The notes under the pieces: model-generated
Databases searched by the model: none
What the model was told of the DNA's origin: nothing
The model's input: the letters and a program-made list of their open reading frames with translations, nothing else
Position numbers and translations under genes: made by a program
Shown here: positions 36,130 to 48,900 of the stretch, piece by piece
Numbering within the stretch: the first letter of the stretch is position 1
Layout: every line of letters begins with the position of its first letter
Origin: Apostichopus japonicus
Lineage: Eukaryota > Echinodermata > Holothuroidea > Aspidochirotida > Stichopodidae
NCBI RefSeq assembly: GCF_037975245.1
Contig: NC_092570.1
Location: 12,127,001-12,191,000, forward strand
Direction: 5' to 3'
DNA: 64,000 nt

Positions 36130-39100
36130 ATAGCAGTTCAATAATGGAGTTTCCCTTATGAGATGATTGTTATCGCAAGTCATCACATAAATTAAATATG
36201 AAGAATTGGTTGGCGTTAAGGAAGCTTCTGCAATTAAACTGGTATTTGGGCCTTTCCTCAGAAAAACTTTCTTGTTGCCGGTGCCCAAACAGGCTATTTA
36301 ATTAAGCAGGTAATTTAGCAGTCTTGCATCGCTTTTATAGTAGAACGCTTTTTTCATATATATATATTACCAGCCAGTTTGTGTATATTCTCCATGATAC
36401 TTAAAGATTATGAGATAATTAAATTTTAACCTTCTGATGCCCCTACAGTACACTTCACTTATTCAGGGATTCAATAGAATGATGCTATACCGCCGTGCAT
36501 CGATTACATCCGCAGTTACAAAAATGTTGGAAATAATCCTCCTTCCCCAACTTTCCAAAGTTTTGTCACTCTATACATAGTACCGAAGTCTGTCACCGTA
36601 TGCTTTATTTGAAGTTAGTCTCCGCATTTACTGGCTGAATATAACCTTACAGAACTTCTATTCTTACAATATTTAAGTGATTCTTAACATCGATATAAGA
36701 AAACAAAATGTATCGCGGTCAAATGTTTCGTATTTAAATTTGAGCATAAACTGTGGGAAATATGAATAAAGTTACTGAGCGGTTAAATGAAACCTTTAAC
36801 GATCTGAAAACTGATGTATTTGACAAGGACGGTGGTACATTTAAAGAGAACCGTGCAGTTTGCTCCTCTTCAATCATGTATGTAAGGAACGCTTTACGAA
36901 GTACTCAGCTCTCATAAACGGCACGTAATCCGTCTGTTCAATTTGTGTTAATAACATCTTTCGCCCAGACATTTAAACCAAATGAGGCTACATACTGGGC
37001 ATGTTTGCAAGTTTCGCGTAATTTTTTTCATATATTTGCTCTGTAATGTAAGAGAAATATATCGTGGAATTCTGCCACTGTGTTGTTACGACTTTAACAA
37101 GCTATCATTAACGCATTGTTTATGTGTGACGAGTGACGTTGCAAACCGGTACATAACGACCAGCTTTAAGCTTTACGAGATAAATTCGGGAAATTTTATC
37201 AAGGAATTAATAAGGTGTTGTGAACAAGAAACGAAAGATATCTCACTCTTTCATGCACACTTGAGCCATGTCACGCCATTTTCTTGAACTATAATACACT
37301 CTTCCAATTTTATCTTACACCTGACCTTTAATAGAGATATACTTTACGTTTGTACTGTACTAGGAGTGAATTATTTCAGGCGAAGAAAGGTTAGTCATTA
37401 AATGACTTCTAAAAACATTCATGTAGCAGAGAGATAAACTAGTGGAAAGTTTCAAAAGATTACTCAGGTTTATCAATATTGTAAAAGTTTCAAGTTCCAT
37501 AAAATACTCTGGATTTCAAATCGGCTGATAAAATATTTTCACTATTATCAAAGAGAAACAGGCCAAGGTGACAACGAACTATAGGGCAGTTAAAGCTTAG
37601 TTTAGCCACGGATAAGCCATTTTCTCTTTTGCTTCATCAAAGCTTGAAGACGAATATATAGGATGCAGATAAAAAGACAAGTTTATACTATGACAATATA
37701 CATAATAACATCTGAATAGCCTAGTTATTTGCTTAACATTCCACAGCAAAGTTGAAACGAACGTGACGGTGTTAGATTAAACGCCACTTCATGGAATAGT
37801 AAATGTTTCACGAAGTATATATATTCGTAGCGTAATATTGTCACAGAGAACATTTTTTTCAAATCGTCTTGACTAATCTAAAGGAGAAAACTTAAGGTTC
37901 CTCACATCTTTCAGTCCTTATATAATCGTTTCCGATGTTGAATCCATTGGCAAAACTAACCCAATTGGGTGACAGAAGAGGATTAAATTGGCACTGGGGT
38001 TCGGGGGGGGGGGGGAGTGGGGGACTGAAATTTAATTGGAGGGGAAACAAGAAAGTAACCACAAAACGTCCCGACAAAATGAATTCTCTGTGCAGTTTGT
38101 GTCTCAAATTCCTTTGCGTTTAGTTATTCTTTCCGGGAAAATCGTTGCACCCAAATTGGAACGTGCATGCGCTGCATTATACGAACACATTCTTATGTTG
38201 CCCGAGAGGAGGAAAAACGCCTTGTATGTAATTTTCTGCCTTCGACTCAGCTTACCTGCTCTTTTATACGCTGTGTTAAGTTGTATGAGATATTGATAAT
38301 TAAACAAGCTGCCCTTCTCTTCCCAACCCGAAGTCATCGACGGTTTAACATGAAAAGTGCCTTTCCTCAACAATAACGTTTGTATGAAGATCTTAATAAC
38401 TACAGAATGTGATAAAAACTTGAAAAGAACCACCAGTTTGGGGTACAACCCCAAACAATATTAGAAGGTTTACAGGTTTAGAAGCTGACAACACTTTAAG
38501 GAGAAAATCGTTTAAAAGAGCAATTAACTTTGAATAAGCCATGTGTTAACTTGGGGGACAGCGGTCGTTAAACGACGCCAGCAATTTCAAGTAGCAGGCT
38601 GGCTACACATTCATTGAAGCCTGTTAGTTAGCACCTTATCAGCAATTTAAGACTACGCAAAACACATTTTTATAAATACATTTAATGACTACAATGGATA
38701 AATACCCTCTAGCCAGTTTTGTTGGCTTTTTAGCTGCTCTTTTAGTATGCATACTGTGTATACACTTAACATGAAAGGCCTAATTACGAAGACCTATCAG
38801 TTTTACTAATGCCTACGCTTCTGTTACGCATGGCGAACCAGTGATGGAAGAGACACGTTCGGAAATCGGCGACTACCTTCACGATCCAAGTGATCAACGG
38901 AACTTACATCTTTTTGCTATAGGACCTTGTCAGGCTTCATGAGCGCCGGTGGTCTTTGGTGGTTTCAATCTTTGATCTTGTCCGTGCTGAACCCATCATT
39001 AAGCAGTGTGATTCAAATTCTATTTATCGCTAGTTTCGCAATATTACTGTAAAGATGATGGAAGCTACTAGCCACCCAAGCTTTGTCCGTTTACGGAGCC

Positions 39101-39494
39101 ATATGAATATTTATAAATCCTCTTTTGCGTATTCAAAAAGTTCTGGAATAGCGATATAGATTAACTAGAATTTTGCCCTCAGAATTAAGTTTGGAATTGC
39201 GAGTTGCTTAAAAAAAAAAGGTAATTTCTAACAGTGGTGACAATGACCAGAGCTTACAGTACATTACTTATAACGAAGAATGTCATGACCAAGGCATCCG
39301 TAGAAGGTGTCGATGGTGGGCAATGACAGTGAAAAGCCATGTGTTTCCTGGGAGAGGTAGGGGAAGGTAGGGGTAGGGGATCATTGGACACGTATATTCT
39401 GCCATGGCATGTGATTGTGGATTGCGAGTGACACAACGTGCTTAAATTGAGCTTGGAAGAGCAACGAGTTTTCTCTGCTACTTCCATCTACGCC

Positions 39495-39762
39495 TCGCCC
39501 TCCTCATTACTTACGATATCATCGAGTTCTAGCAATTGTTGTCCTGTTACTACTCGCCCTCTTCATTACTTACGATATCATCGAGTTCTAGCAATTGTTG
39601 TCCTGTTACTACTCGCCCTTCTCATTACTTACGATATCATCGAGTTCTAGCAACTGTTGTCCTGTTACTACTCGCCGTTCTCATTACTTACGATATCATC
39701 GAGTTCTAGCAATTGTTGTCCTGTTACTACTCGCCCTTCTCATTACTTACGATATCATCGAG
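39495..39762. repeat. 59-bp minisatellite
   Basis: 'tcattacttacgatatcatc' recurs at 39504, 39563, 39622, 39681 and 39740, exactly 59 bp apart. Units are nearly identical over about 4.5 copies. It ends abruptly at the 30-bp array. Inverted, more diverged copies occur at 41181-41290. Confidence 0.95.
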
Positions 39763-40398
39763 GCCTATCATACATACAGGTGCATATCCAGGGGCCTACC
39801 ATATATACAGGTGCATGCCAGGGGCCTATCATACAAACAGGTGTATGTCAGAGGCCTATCATACATACAGGTGCATATCCAGGGGCCTACCATACATACA
39901 GGTGCATACCAGAGGCCAATCATACATACTGGTGTATGCCAGAGGCCAATCATACATACAGGTGCATACCAGAGGCCTATCATACATATAAGGTGCATGC
40001 AAGGGGCCTATCATACATACAGGTGCATGCCAGGGGCCTATCATACAAACAGGTGCATGCCAGAGGCCTATCATACATACAGGTGCATGCAATAGGCCTA
40101 TCATACATATAAGGTGCATGCCAGAGGCCTATCATACATACAGGTGCATACCAGAGGCCTATCATACATACAGGTGCATATCCAGGGGCCTATCATACAT
40201 ACAGGTGCACACCAGAGGCCTATCATACAAACAGGTGTATGCCAGAGGCCTATCATACATACAGGTGCACATCCAGGGGCCTACCATACATACAGGTGCA
40301 TGCCAGGGGCCTATCATACAAACAGGTGTATGCCAGAGGCCTATCATACAAACAGGTGTATGCCAGAGGCCTATCATACATACATGTGCATGCCAGAG
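39763..40398. repeat. 30-bp minisatellite, 21 units
   Basis: Consensus aggcctatcatacatacagg followed by tgcatgccag, 30 bp (31 bp in units with 'gcatatccag'). I count 21 units. Variants recur in a fixed order (a 'gca(t/c)atccagggg' unit, then 'accat', then 'caaacaggtgtatg') near both ends, hinting at higher-order duplication. Frames over the array are repetitive artefacts. Confidence 0.95.
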
Positions 40399-41180
40399 TG
40401 TTTATCAAGCTCCTCTGTCAACCCTACCCGCTTTTAAGTATTCATAAAACGTGGATTGGGACTCAACCGGCAATAATCGCAGATAAATACTTTTCGGCAC
40501 AAGAAAGATAAATGTGACAAAAAAAGCAAAACAGAATTCCTCCCTCACCGCACAAGGGTAATATACCTACTTTTGTTATTTATGTGTGTGACTTTAATTT
40601 GTGTGGCTCAAGGGAAGGCTGTAGTTTTAATTGTCAGGATCTTGAATCAATGAGGATGAGCCAACGTTTCCTCCCGAAGTCCTGTATAATAAGGTAGGCT
40701 CCATGAGACAATACACCGTATTCGCCCAACAATACGTGCAGTGTACACATTTACCGCCAAGTTACACAAGCCGAGGGCCACACTTGGCCTGACCGAAAAC
40801 CTCTGATAAAGGGCCGTTGCGAACTAATCTTGACAGAGAGATCATTCTTCACAAAGAATTGTCCACAGATCACAGCCTTTGTAAACAGAAAAAGTATAGT
40901 GAGTGTTAGGAATTTGTCAAGAATTTGAGAAAGAGACTCGTGTCAGAATGAATGAAAGTCAGTGTTATTGGAACAGTACACATGTTTCAAAGAGCAATGA
41001 CAACATACAGCGTGTCAACTCTCACTAAACTCATAGACATATAAATACTTATGAAATAACTGTACGCAAGCGCAAACGTCGGCAACCCTTTGAGCCCGAG
41101 AAAAGAAGTGCTAGTTTCCACATCGTGGAAAAATTGAACCAATCAAATAAACTCCACAAACTAATTCCACAGACTACTGG

Positions 41181-41290
41181 TCGATGATATCGTAAGTAAT
41201 GAAGAGGGCGAGGAGTAAAAGTACAACAGTTGCTATATAGAACTCGATGATATTGTAAGTACTCAGGAGGGCGAGGAGTAAAAGGACAAC
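41181..41290. repeat. Inverted, diverged copies of the 59-bp minisatellite
   Basis: 'tcgatgatatcgtaagtaat' followed by 'gaagagggcgaggagtaaaa' is the reverse complement of the 39495-39762 unit. Nearly two units are present, with several substitutions. Confidence 0.85.
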
Positions 41291-44200
41291 TAAGTTGCGA
41301 CATATTGAAAGAATATTTCCATGACAAGTAGGTTGTTTCCAAGATTAACATGATACATATTCACTCGGTTGAGGAGTCGAAGTAATATTATAACATTATT
41401 TATTTGGTTACAGATATTATTCCTGAAATTCGGAATGATATATACGTTAGCAGGATGATGGACAAAATTACACATCAAAAGTCACAAGACCTGTATAACT
41501 GAGTTTTGTGTTTACGGTATACATACCCTTCCGCTCAAAAGGACAGTTTAGGAAGCATTTTTACACTTCCTCCAGTGTTTAATGCAAACCTACAGACACA
41601 ACACATTGATATATCGACTTGACTATGTTCTTAAAGACCGAAAGTTTGTATCTTGCACTGCTTGCTTGAAGAATTTGGAACTTACGGCTATCGACCCTTT
41701 GGCTGACGACTCCCCCCCCCCCTTCTCTCCCCTCTCTCCCTTCTCTTTCTCTCTTTCTCCAGCTCCTTCACCCTCAAAATGAGCTGAAAGTACTTATACA
41801 TTGATGCATAACTGATGCATAACTTCCTTCCTCCTAGTTCCTTCCTCCATTGCCCCTCCCCTTCCAAACCCGTGACTCCACTATCATCAATGTTAAACAC
41901 TTTCTACTATATGATCTAGACTATATTTATTGTATATCAAATCATTCAAATTTTACATTGAGACATCTGTAAGTACACTGCATCTCATATTTTGAGTCCA
42001 ATAAACCTGTAATTGGTACATTAGTATATTTGCCTGCTGCAGTCAGGAAGGAGAGGTAATTGAGCTTTAATATCTCAAATTCGTGGATGTTTGCACGCAC
42101 TGTGGTACTTTGTAACGAGATATCCAGCTTCCCTGTGGGTGGAGCTTACCAATGGAACGTTTACTGCGTCATTATCATATCGGAATTGATCAATTTTGAC
42201 AATAAATATAGAAGAATTTTAATGTTACAATAATGGGCACCATATAGTGCCAATCAGCTGCAGGTTTCATGTTTCATTAATTGGTCTACCTGTTTACCGC
42301 CATACACACACACACACCCACACACACATCTTCTCAACATTGTCATGTTTGGTTAATTGTTTATCCTGTGTGTGCATCCATCATTGATGGCTCCAGCAAG
42401 CTTGACTCTCTAATAGGCCAGAATTGTTCCAGTCTAGACCGTAATAACGGCTGAAATTAGATGGTATTGTTATACTTATTATTTTAAAGTATGTAAGAGG
42501 GAGGAAGCTAATAACTGGTGGAAATCGTCCCCTGGTTCTTTGCTACCGTCGATAACAAAAATACTATATTGTGTTCTTAAAATAGAATATTGTTTGTTTC
42601 CGTTAGGCCAACAAGTTCATTCATGAGGTAGTCTTACTGAGGGGAACTCAGTTGCGATGTTAACCTTTGCGTGCACGCGACTAAACAAGTGGGTAGCTAA
42701 CAGCTTCGAGTGGAGGATTCATTCAACTTTTCAAGCTGTGCTTGTCATTGAATTTAGAAAACTATGCAATAGATCGCTAAAGCAATGATAGTGTCACGAA
42801 AAAACATAACTTAACTTGGTAATCAGTACCGCGAAAATGATACAAGAAACGATGCCATATTGGCATGCATTTCATAGGCTGCCAGCAAAGCAACTTTCAT
42901 TACATTAACCTCGTGGGAAACAAACTTTCCCTTATCCTTGATGTTAATAATTCGGTTACTGATTTAGTAAAGAATTTATCATATGAATATATATTACATG
43001 GATTGGTCAAAAAGCGACAGCAATTAACTGGTCACTATACAATAGCAGTTTGGATTTCGAATACGATATAAACCCATGCATGTCAATAATCCCATATCCT
43101 TTATTTTATGATTCCGCATATCTGAAAAGGGGCAATTAACTTGTAATTATAGGCTTAAAAAGTTGATGACAATAATAATTTCCTCCCGATCCTTGGATTA
43201 TACATAAAATAGTTAAAGTGTTTGTTCTTACCATTCCCTGTATGGGGATTTAAATATGTTTTGACAAACCTAACAGCACGGTATGTTACAATCAATCATT
43301 GGCGTACTGGGACACGTTAAACGTTAGAAACATAATCTGTATGCCTTTAGTATGCAACTTCCAAGTTCATGCAGGGGCATTTGTTAGATCGTAGATTTAA
43401 CATACCTATAGTATCTGGGAAAAACTCGAACCTCGAGTTCTTTGTCATAATTTGTTTTCGTCTCCTGCCAGTTCATGGGACATCTAGGCTCCAGCCGATA
43501 TCTATTAGTACAAATTGTTGTTAGTACAAATAACATGCATTTCAGCTTATACAAATATTATATTTGTATATGTCCAACCGCTATATGGCATCACGATAAT
43601 TTTGATTGATCTTAGAAAGAAAACCCCAAACTATCTGAATAATAGATGGAACAATACCGCCAGATGAGTTTTGTAAGCACCCATGACGACAGTCGCGCGC
43701 ACAAAATCAACCAACCGAGGTGAACTGCACTACGGAAGCCTTGACCTGACTTTCGATATTTAATCCCTGTACGCCTTCACCAGGACTACGAAAACAGGGG
43801 CACAGGTTCCCCTTATCGTATAGTGCATGCAATCTGTATGAAAACAAATTTCGAATGGGGTGGGGGGGGGGCAGGACTAATCGGTCTCATGGAGTCCCGT
43901 ATAGCGACACTTCTGATCACGGCTCAAAGAACGAGGAACAATGTATACAAGCAAAGCATCGATAAATCGCGAAATATGCTGGTCAATGTTTATAGACAAG
44001 CTAACCAGTCTGTCTTCGGGTACCAACATGCTATTAAAATGATCACAAGTCATATTCCCTATATGCTTAAACGGTAATCAAAGTCGAATTACAAAGCAAG
44101 TTATTTTAACTGTTCACATTAATTCATAAATTCACCGCCGCTAGTGGTCCAATGGTCGACTTTTACAATCGTGTAAAATCGACCACGATTAGCCAACGTA

Positions 44201-45868
44201 CATGACCTGCTTTTATATAGTTTTCGATAGAAACGTCATATATTGTTGTGACTTGAGAACTGACATCTAAATAGCAGCTCCACATTGAACACAAACAAAT
44301 TGTACAAAGGAAAAACATTTTGAACCGAAATATATGCTCAGACTTATTCCAAAAATGTTCATGTACAATATTGAGCATCTGAAATAAGACCGTGAGTCTT
44401 TTAGACACTCACTGAGCAGACAACGTAATATAACAGCAGTTCATGAGAAACGGTGCGACGTTTCTTAATGGTTATATTAAAACCGTTTAAACTTTGGAAT
44501 TACGTTAACGAAACTATTTTTACTGTCAACAGTTTACTGTTTCCCTACCTCTGTACTTTCATTGCATTTAAATAATAAATCTGCAACCTGTCTCGTGTCA
44601 ATGTGAATGAAAATCGCAATTAGTCACTGTTTTTCCTAACTATTAGGCGATTTAGTTTTAAAATTTGTAACTGCTTAAGAGCTCAGTCAACTATATATAA
44701 CGACTTTGTGTATTTAAAATAATACTGTCACCTTAATTTGAGCACAAGCAACGACAGTTTGAAAGCAATAAACACGTGCTTTCATGCCAAATGCAATATT
44801 TAAACAACCTACGTTGATTAAGTAAACACATCATGTGCATAATTAAGCACCATAATCATATAACGAGAATAAAACCCACACAATATGGGTAACATCTTCA
44901 CATTGAATATGCCAATTGAACGGCAACAAAGTGTCATTGTACATTCATTCAAAGGTTAAATATTGGGTATCGGGTATTAACCCCCCCCCCCCCCCGCCCC
45001 GTTAAACGCAGTTATTCGTAATTAACTTGATGCAATGATACGATAAACAGAGACAAAAGGCGCGCACGTCGATTATTCTATGGCATATTCGTTCTTCGTT
45101 CTAGATATTTGTTGAATGTATTCTGTTAATGCTTGAGTCCATAAAGCTCGGTTGCCCGGGAGCTCGCCTTTCACAATCCCTGGCGATACGCCGCATGCTA
45201 TCAACCCCCACTGCAGTTATGTATTTACGTAAATAAAAAGCGGATACCTAATTCTGACGTATAACTATTTAATAATAAAACCTCTTACATTAATTTTTAT
45301 ATATACCCCCTCCCCACAGTGTGGATTCAAAATGTCATCTAAATACAACCAGATTGGTATTTTGTTATCGTCATAATAAACAACATGTGTTTCATCCAAT
45401 GCATTTTATCATCATCCAATTATGTTTATTTGCTGTATTCATGAAAACAAAGCGCAAAGTATTCCGTTTCCGAAAAGGGATGTTATGTTAAGATCAATGG
45501 AATGATGACGAAACTACCAAAATCAGCTTCCTGAATTCATCAATGTAGACCGCATATAAGCCAGAGGAAACAGCGAATGGATTTCATGTCAGTGCCATCA
45601 TTCAGAACTAAAATGAAACAGTTTTGTGAACCGATGATGATGTTGCTCTGTGCTTTGTGTTTGTATAAAATAAGAACACAAATCGACCACATCCCCATCA
45701 CTCACATATAGTTATACTGTCCCAAGTTTATCCCGGAGTGCATGCATGGAAGGACTGTGAGGATGATTGACATGATAGGTAACGGTAATGCTTTTTCTGT
45801 AGTTTTAAAGTTATTTTTATCAGTCAGACCTGGTTTAACATGTACTTTCTCTTGTATCCATTCTGCAG

Positions 45869-45999
45869 GTGCATATATATATGAGATATATATTTCTACG
45901 TGACTCCTACGACAATGGAAAGAACGATTTTGAGCTACTTTCTCGCGATTTTCTTCAGTATTGTTGGTTCTGTGCCTGTATCACCCACTACAGAGGAAG
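45869..45999 (+). CDS. CHRDL: CHRDL exon with start codon and signal peptide
   Basis: The acceptor is ttgtatccattctgcag (AG 45867-45868) and the donor is GTAAGC at 46000. Coding begins at ATG 45915. MERTILSYFLAIFFSIVGS is a classic signal peptide (hydrophobic core 5-18); the mature protein would begin VPVSPTTEE. 45869-45914 would be 5' UTR. If the acceptor is not used, the transcript could begin nearby, since a donor-like gtaacg also occurs at 45779. Ends phase 1. Confidence 0.85.
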
Positions 46000-48900
46000 G
46001 TAAGCTCTAATGCATTCCTTTCCGTTGAACGCTGAAGGATCAACATGATTTATCATGGGCATGTATTAAACTCATACTCTGATATTTGGCTCCCTGGAGA
46101 TAGACCACGACCACAAAGCTATATGCAATAATGTACCGGTTTACAAATTTCACGTAAACATATGCACATCTTATCATAATATTTAGAATATTGCGATACC
46201 TCAGTAACGGTTAGTCTATTAGCCTTTCGCAGGGATTTCAGCTGATCATTCATCTAGACTGAGAACTTTTCTTCAAGCAGTTTGATATCGTGGATTGTTT
46301 CTTTTCTCATGACTAATCCATATTGCACAGTACGTCACTGACTAAATTGCGCCGAGCAAGCCTATAGTTATTTCAGAACCAAAACTATTTCTAACATCAA
46401 ACTTTCCGAAACGATTCCGATCACATATTAAGATATCCTATTTGCCAAACTATGTGCTTGTTCCGGGTGTGAAATGAAATGTCGTTTTCCTTCCCATTTT
46501 TGGCTGCAAAATAGGTGAACAGACATTTTTTGCGTTAAAATGATTCAAACCAAAATTTAAGTGTTAATCATGATTTTTCTAGTCTTGTTTGCTTTTCATG
46601 TAATATTGTGAAGAAAGTTTTACCACAAGTTGCATATTTAACAAAATGTGATGTTACATTGTGACTTTAATTATGAAACACTGCACGGAAGTTGTATTAT
46701 GGTAGACTGTTTGCTTCATGAATTTTACTCTTCCAGTTTAATCGCTTATCTCAACAGAGGGCTGCCAGTTAGGTGATGACTTGTATCAAGTTGGCGAATC
46801 CTGGCATCCAGTACTTGAACCATCAGGGCTGGAGCCGTGTGTCACGTGTCATTGTACCGCCCCTAACAGAGTTGTGTGTGATCGGAGAACATGTCCAGAT
46901 TTAATCTGCGAGACTTCCATACATGTGCAAAATAGGTGCTGCCCAATTTGTGCAAGTAAGTTTAAAAACAAGGGTGGGGGGGGGGGTTGAGGATTCTTCA
47001 TAATTGTATATGTTTCCTTTCATATTTTCCGCAGATATCTTCATTCAAAATTAAATATTTTTTATTTCCCTTATGCAGTTGTAAAACTGCAAAACGTCCA
47101 GTCTTCATAAAGACATTAACTTGCACATGATCACACAATGGATAACATGCTTAGTTAGTTTTCCGTTATTTTTCCATCAAATTCGTTTCATACTTTCATA
47201 TTGGAGGAAACTGTTGGTGGAAATAGCTCCTGTAGGAGATTGGCGCGCACATATCTACAAATAAGCATTCACGCAATGGCGCAAAAGCTGTTTCAAATCT
47301 ACATGACTCCTTACTCATCCCTACCTGCAGTACCAAGCTCGGCAAATTAAATGCGCATGCGTGAGATATGATACGAGGGATGAATAAGATATTGCGTCTG
47401 CTTTCAGCCTTGTTTAGAGGTTGAGAGCATCTCCTTTACATTATGAACTAACCAGATCAAATGATCGTGAATTACTTAAAATCTTATCTATGATATGCTA
47501 TATTCATATTATGTAATGTTATGGGGCACTGCATGAGTCACTTTTCTTGTACAGTGGTAGTGCTCTGAACGTTCCAAATGACCTTTGACATGTTGTACAG
47601 TAACTTTGTAATATCGTTACATGAGTTTAAAGTGGAAACAAATACCACATGTGTTTGATACATAAAAACAAAAATGGTGATGTAGTTACAAAAAAAGTCT
47701 TTCAACTTAGTATTTTTTTCTTCAAAATCTCCGAAAATAATAGTGAATAAAACCTCCATAGACAGACAGAAAACTTTAGGAGTAGAATGCACAGTTAATT
47801 ATACACAGTACCGCTAATTAAATTTGAAGAAAGACTAGTCTTATCAACCATTTCAAGTTTCTTTTGCCTGGTGAGAATGAAGTTAAGCTTAAAATAGAAA
47901 GCCATTGCATCGGGAACCACGGCCCTGTTATAGCATCGTGTCTCTTCACGTCAAGTACTTCCGAATTATTCAAGTACTTTCTAAAATAGATTTAATTTAT
48001 TTGAGTCCATCATTGAATCTTGTAATATAGTGTGGTATGGAAATTAAGTTACGGCCCAAGTAGTTAACCACATATCCTTAATATTCATCAATTGCGAATA
48101 GGTAATGATGTCGACCCCATGCAGGATTAAAGAGCAGACGGGTGTGTACGTGCAAACCCGCATATAGATTACTTCAGACAGATGGATATGTTCCATTAAG
48201 TATGTTTCAAGTAGCTGCTTGAGTTTACATGTACGGGTAGACTGGAACTGTCACTCTTCACTTTCGACAGTGGGAAGTTCATGGACAGTTGGGCACCTCC
48301 AAAACAAACATTCTGCTGGGGAAGGTCCCCATACTCAGCCGCTTTCTCTCTAGCTCATCACACTTGGTTCATGACCAGTGGCGTCGCCAAGGGGGGGGGG
48401 GGGGGGCAGGGGGTGGGGGTGGGGGGGGGGCACGTGCCCCCCTGGAAAACCTAGTGCCCCCCGAGTGCCCCCCATCTGAGATTTGGGTTGGTAAAAAAAT
48501 ATATATATATTTTGTTATATTCAACTCCCATCATCTGAGTTGGTTTTTCATAGGGACAAAGAAGCACAGTAATTCGTATTTTCTTCAAATGAGCTGCGAA
48601 AAAAATGAAAAAGTTTATCCTTGACCGTCGGGTATCGAAGTCGTAACCCGCGCCATCACAACAGGTGTCGATATTTACATTAAATGTGTCAGTGTGAGAA
48701 TGTGAGGGTCCGCAGGCACCATACTTGCCTATATTTGTGGACCCATATATTAACCCTGTTGTGTAGGGGGGTGCAGAGGTCATTTGAGGTCAGATGCTTG
48801 TAGGAACAAATGGCGAATGTTCACACCTTCATACTGAGCCATACTCGATGTGTGATCAAACTTTGGATTGCATGGTGAGATCCCTGATAGGAGCCAATAA

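Larger units (their letters stand above)
33706..45868 (+). other. Predicted 12-kb first intron of CHRDL
   Basis: No coding exon recognised. It contains the retroelement tail, one hAT MITE and the minisatellite complex listed separately, a 33-bp direct duplication (ggaggcacgcgtccacata at about 34559 and 34592), a (CA)n tract at 42302-42328 and a C homopolymer near 44981-44995. The stretches 34281-35750, 36138-39490 and 41291-45868 otherwise show nothing I can support. Confidence 0.4.

Noticed and set aside
39763-40398. Possible CRISPR-like array
   Set aside because: Units abut without unique spacers and the context is animal nuclear DNA; this is an ordinary minisatellite.
39595-40511. Several 60-166 aa frames on both strands with repeated YHTYRC / RGLSYIQV motifs
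   Set aside because: They are translations of the 59-bp and 30-bp minisatellites, overlapping in many frames, with no non-repetitive coding part.
45779-45868. A 90-bp 5' UTR intron with donor gtaacg at 45779
   Set aside because: Possible but weak; the acceptor at 45867-45868 pairs better with the strong donor at 33706.
46781-46990. CR1 exon continuing past 46955 as a single-exon gene
   Set aside because: A strong GTAAGT donor at 46956 and phase match to the next CR exon show splicing; the read-through only adds a Lys/Gly tail over a G homopolymer.
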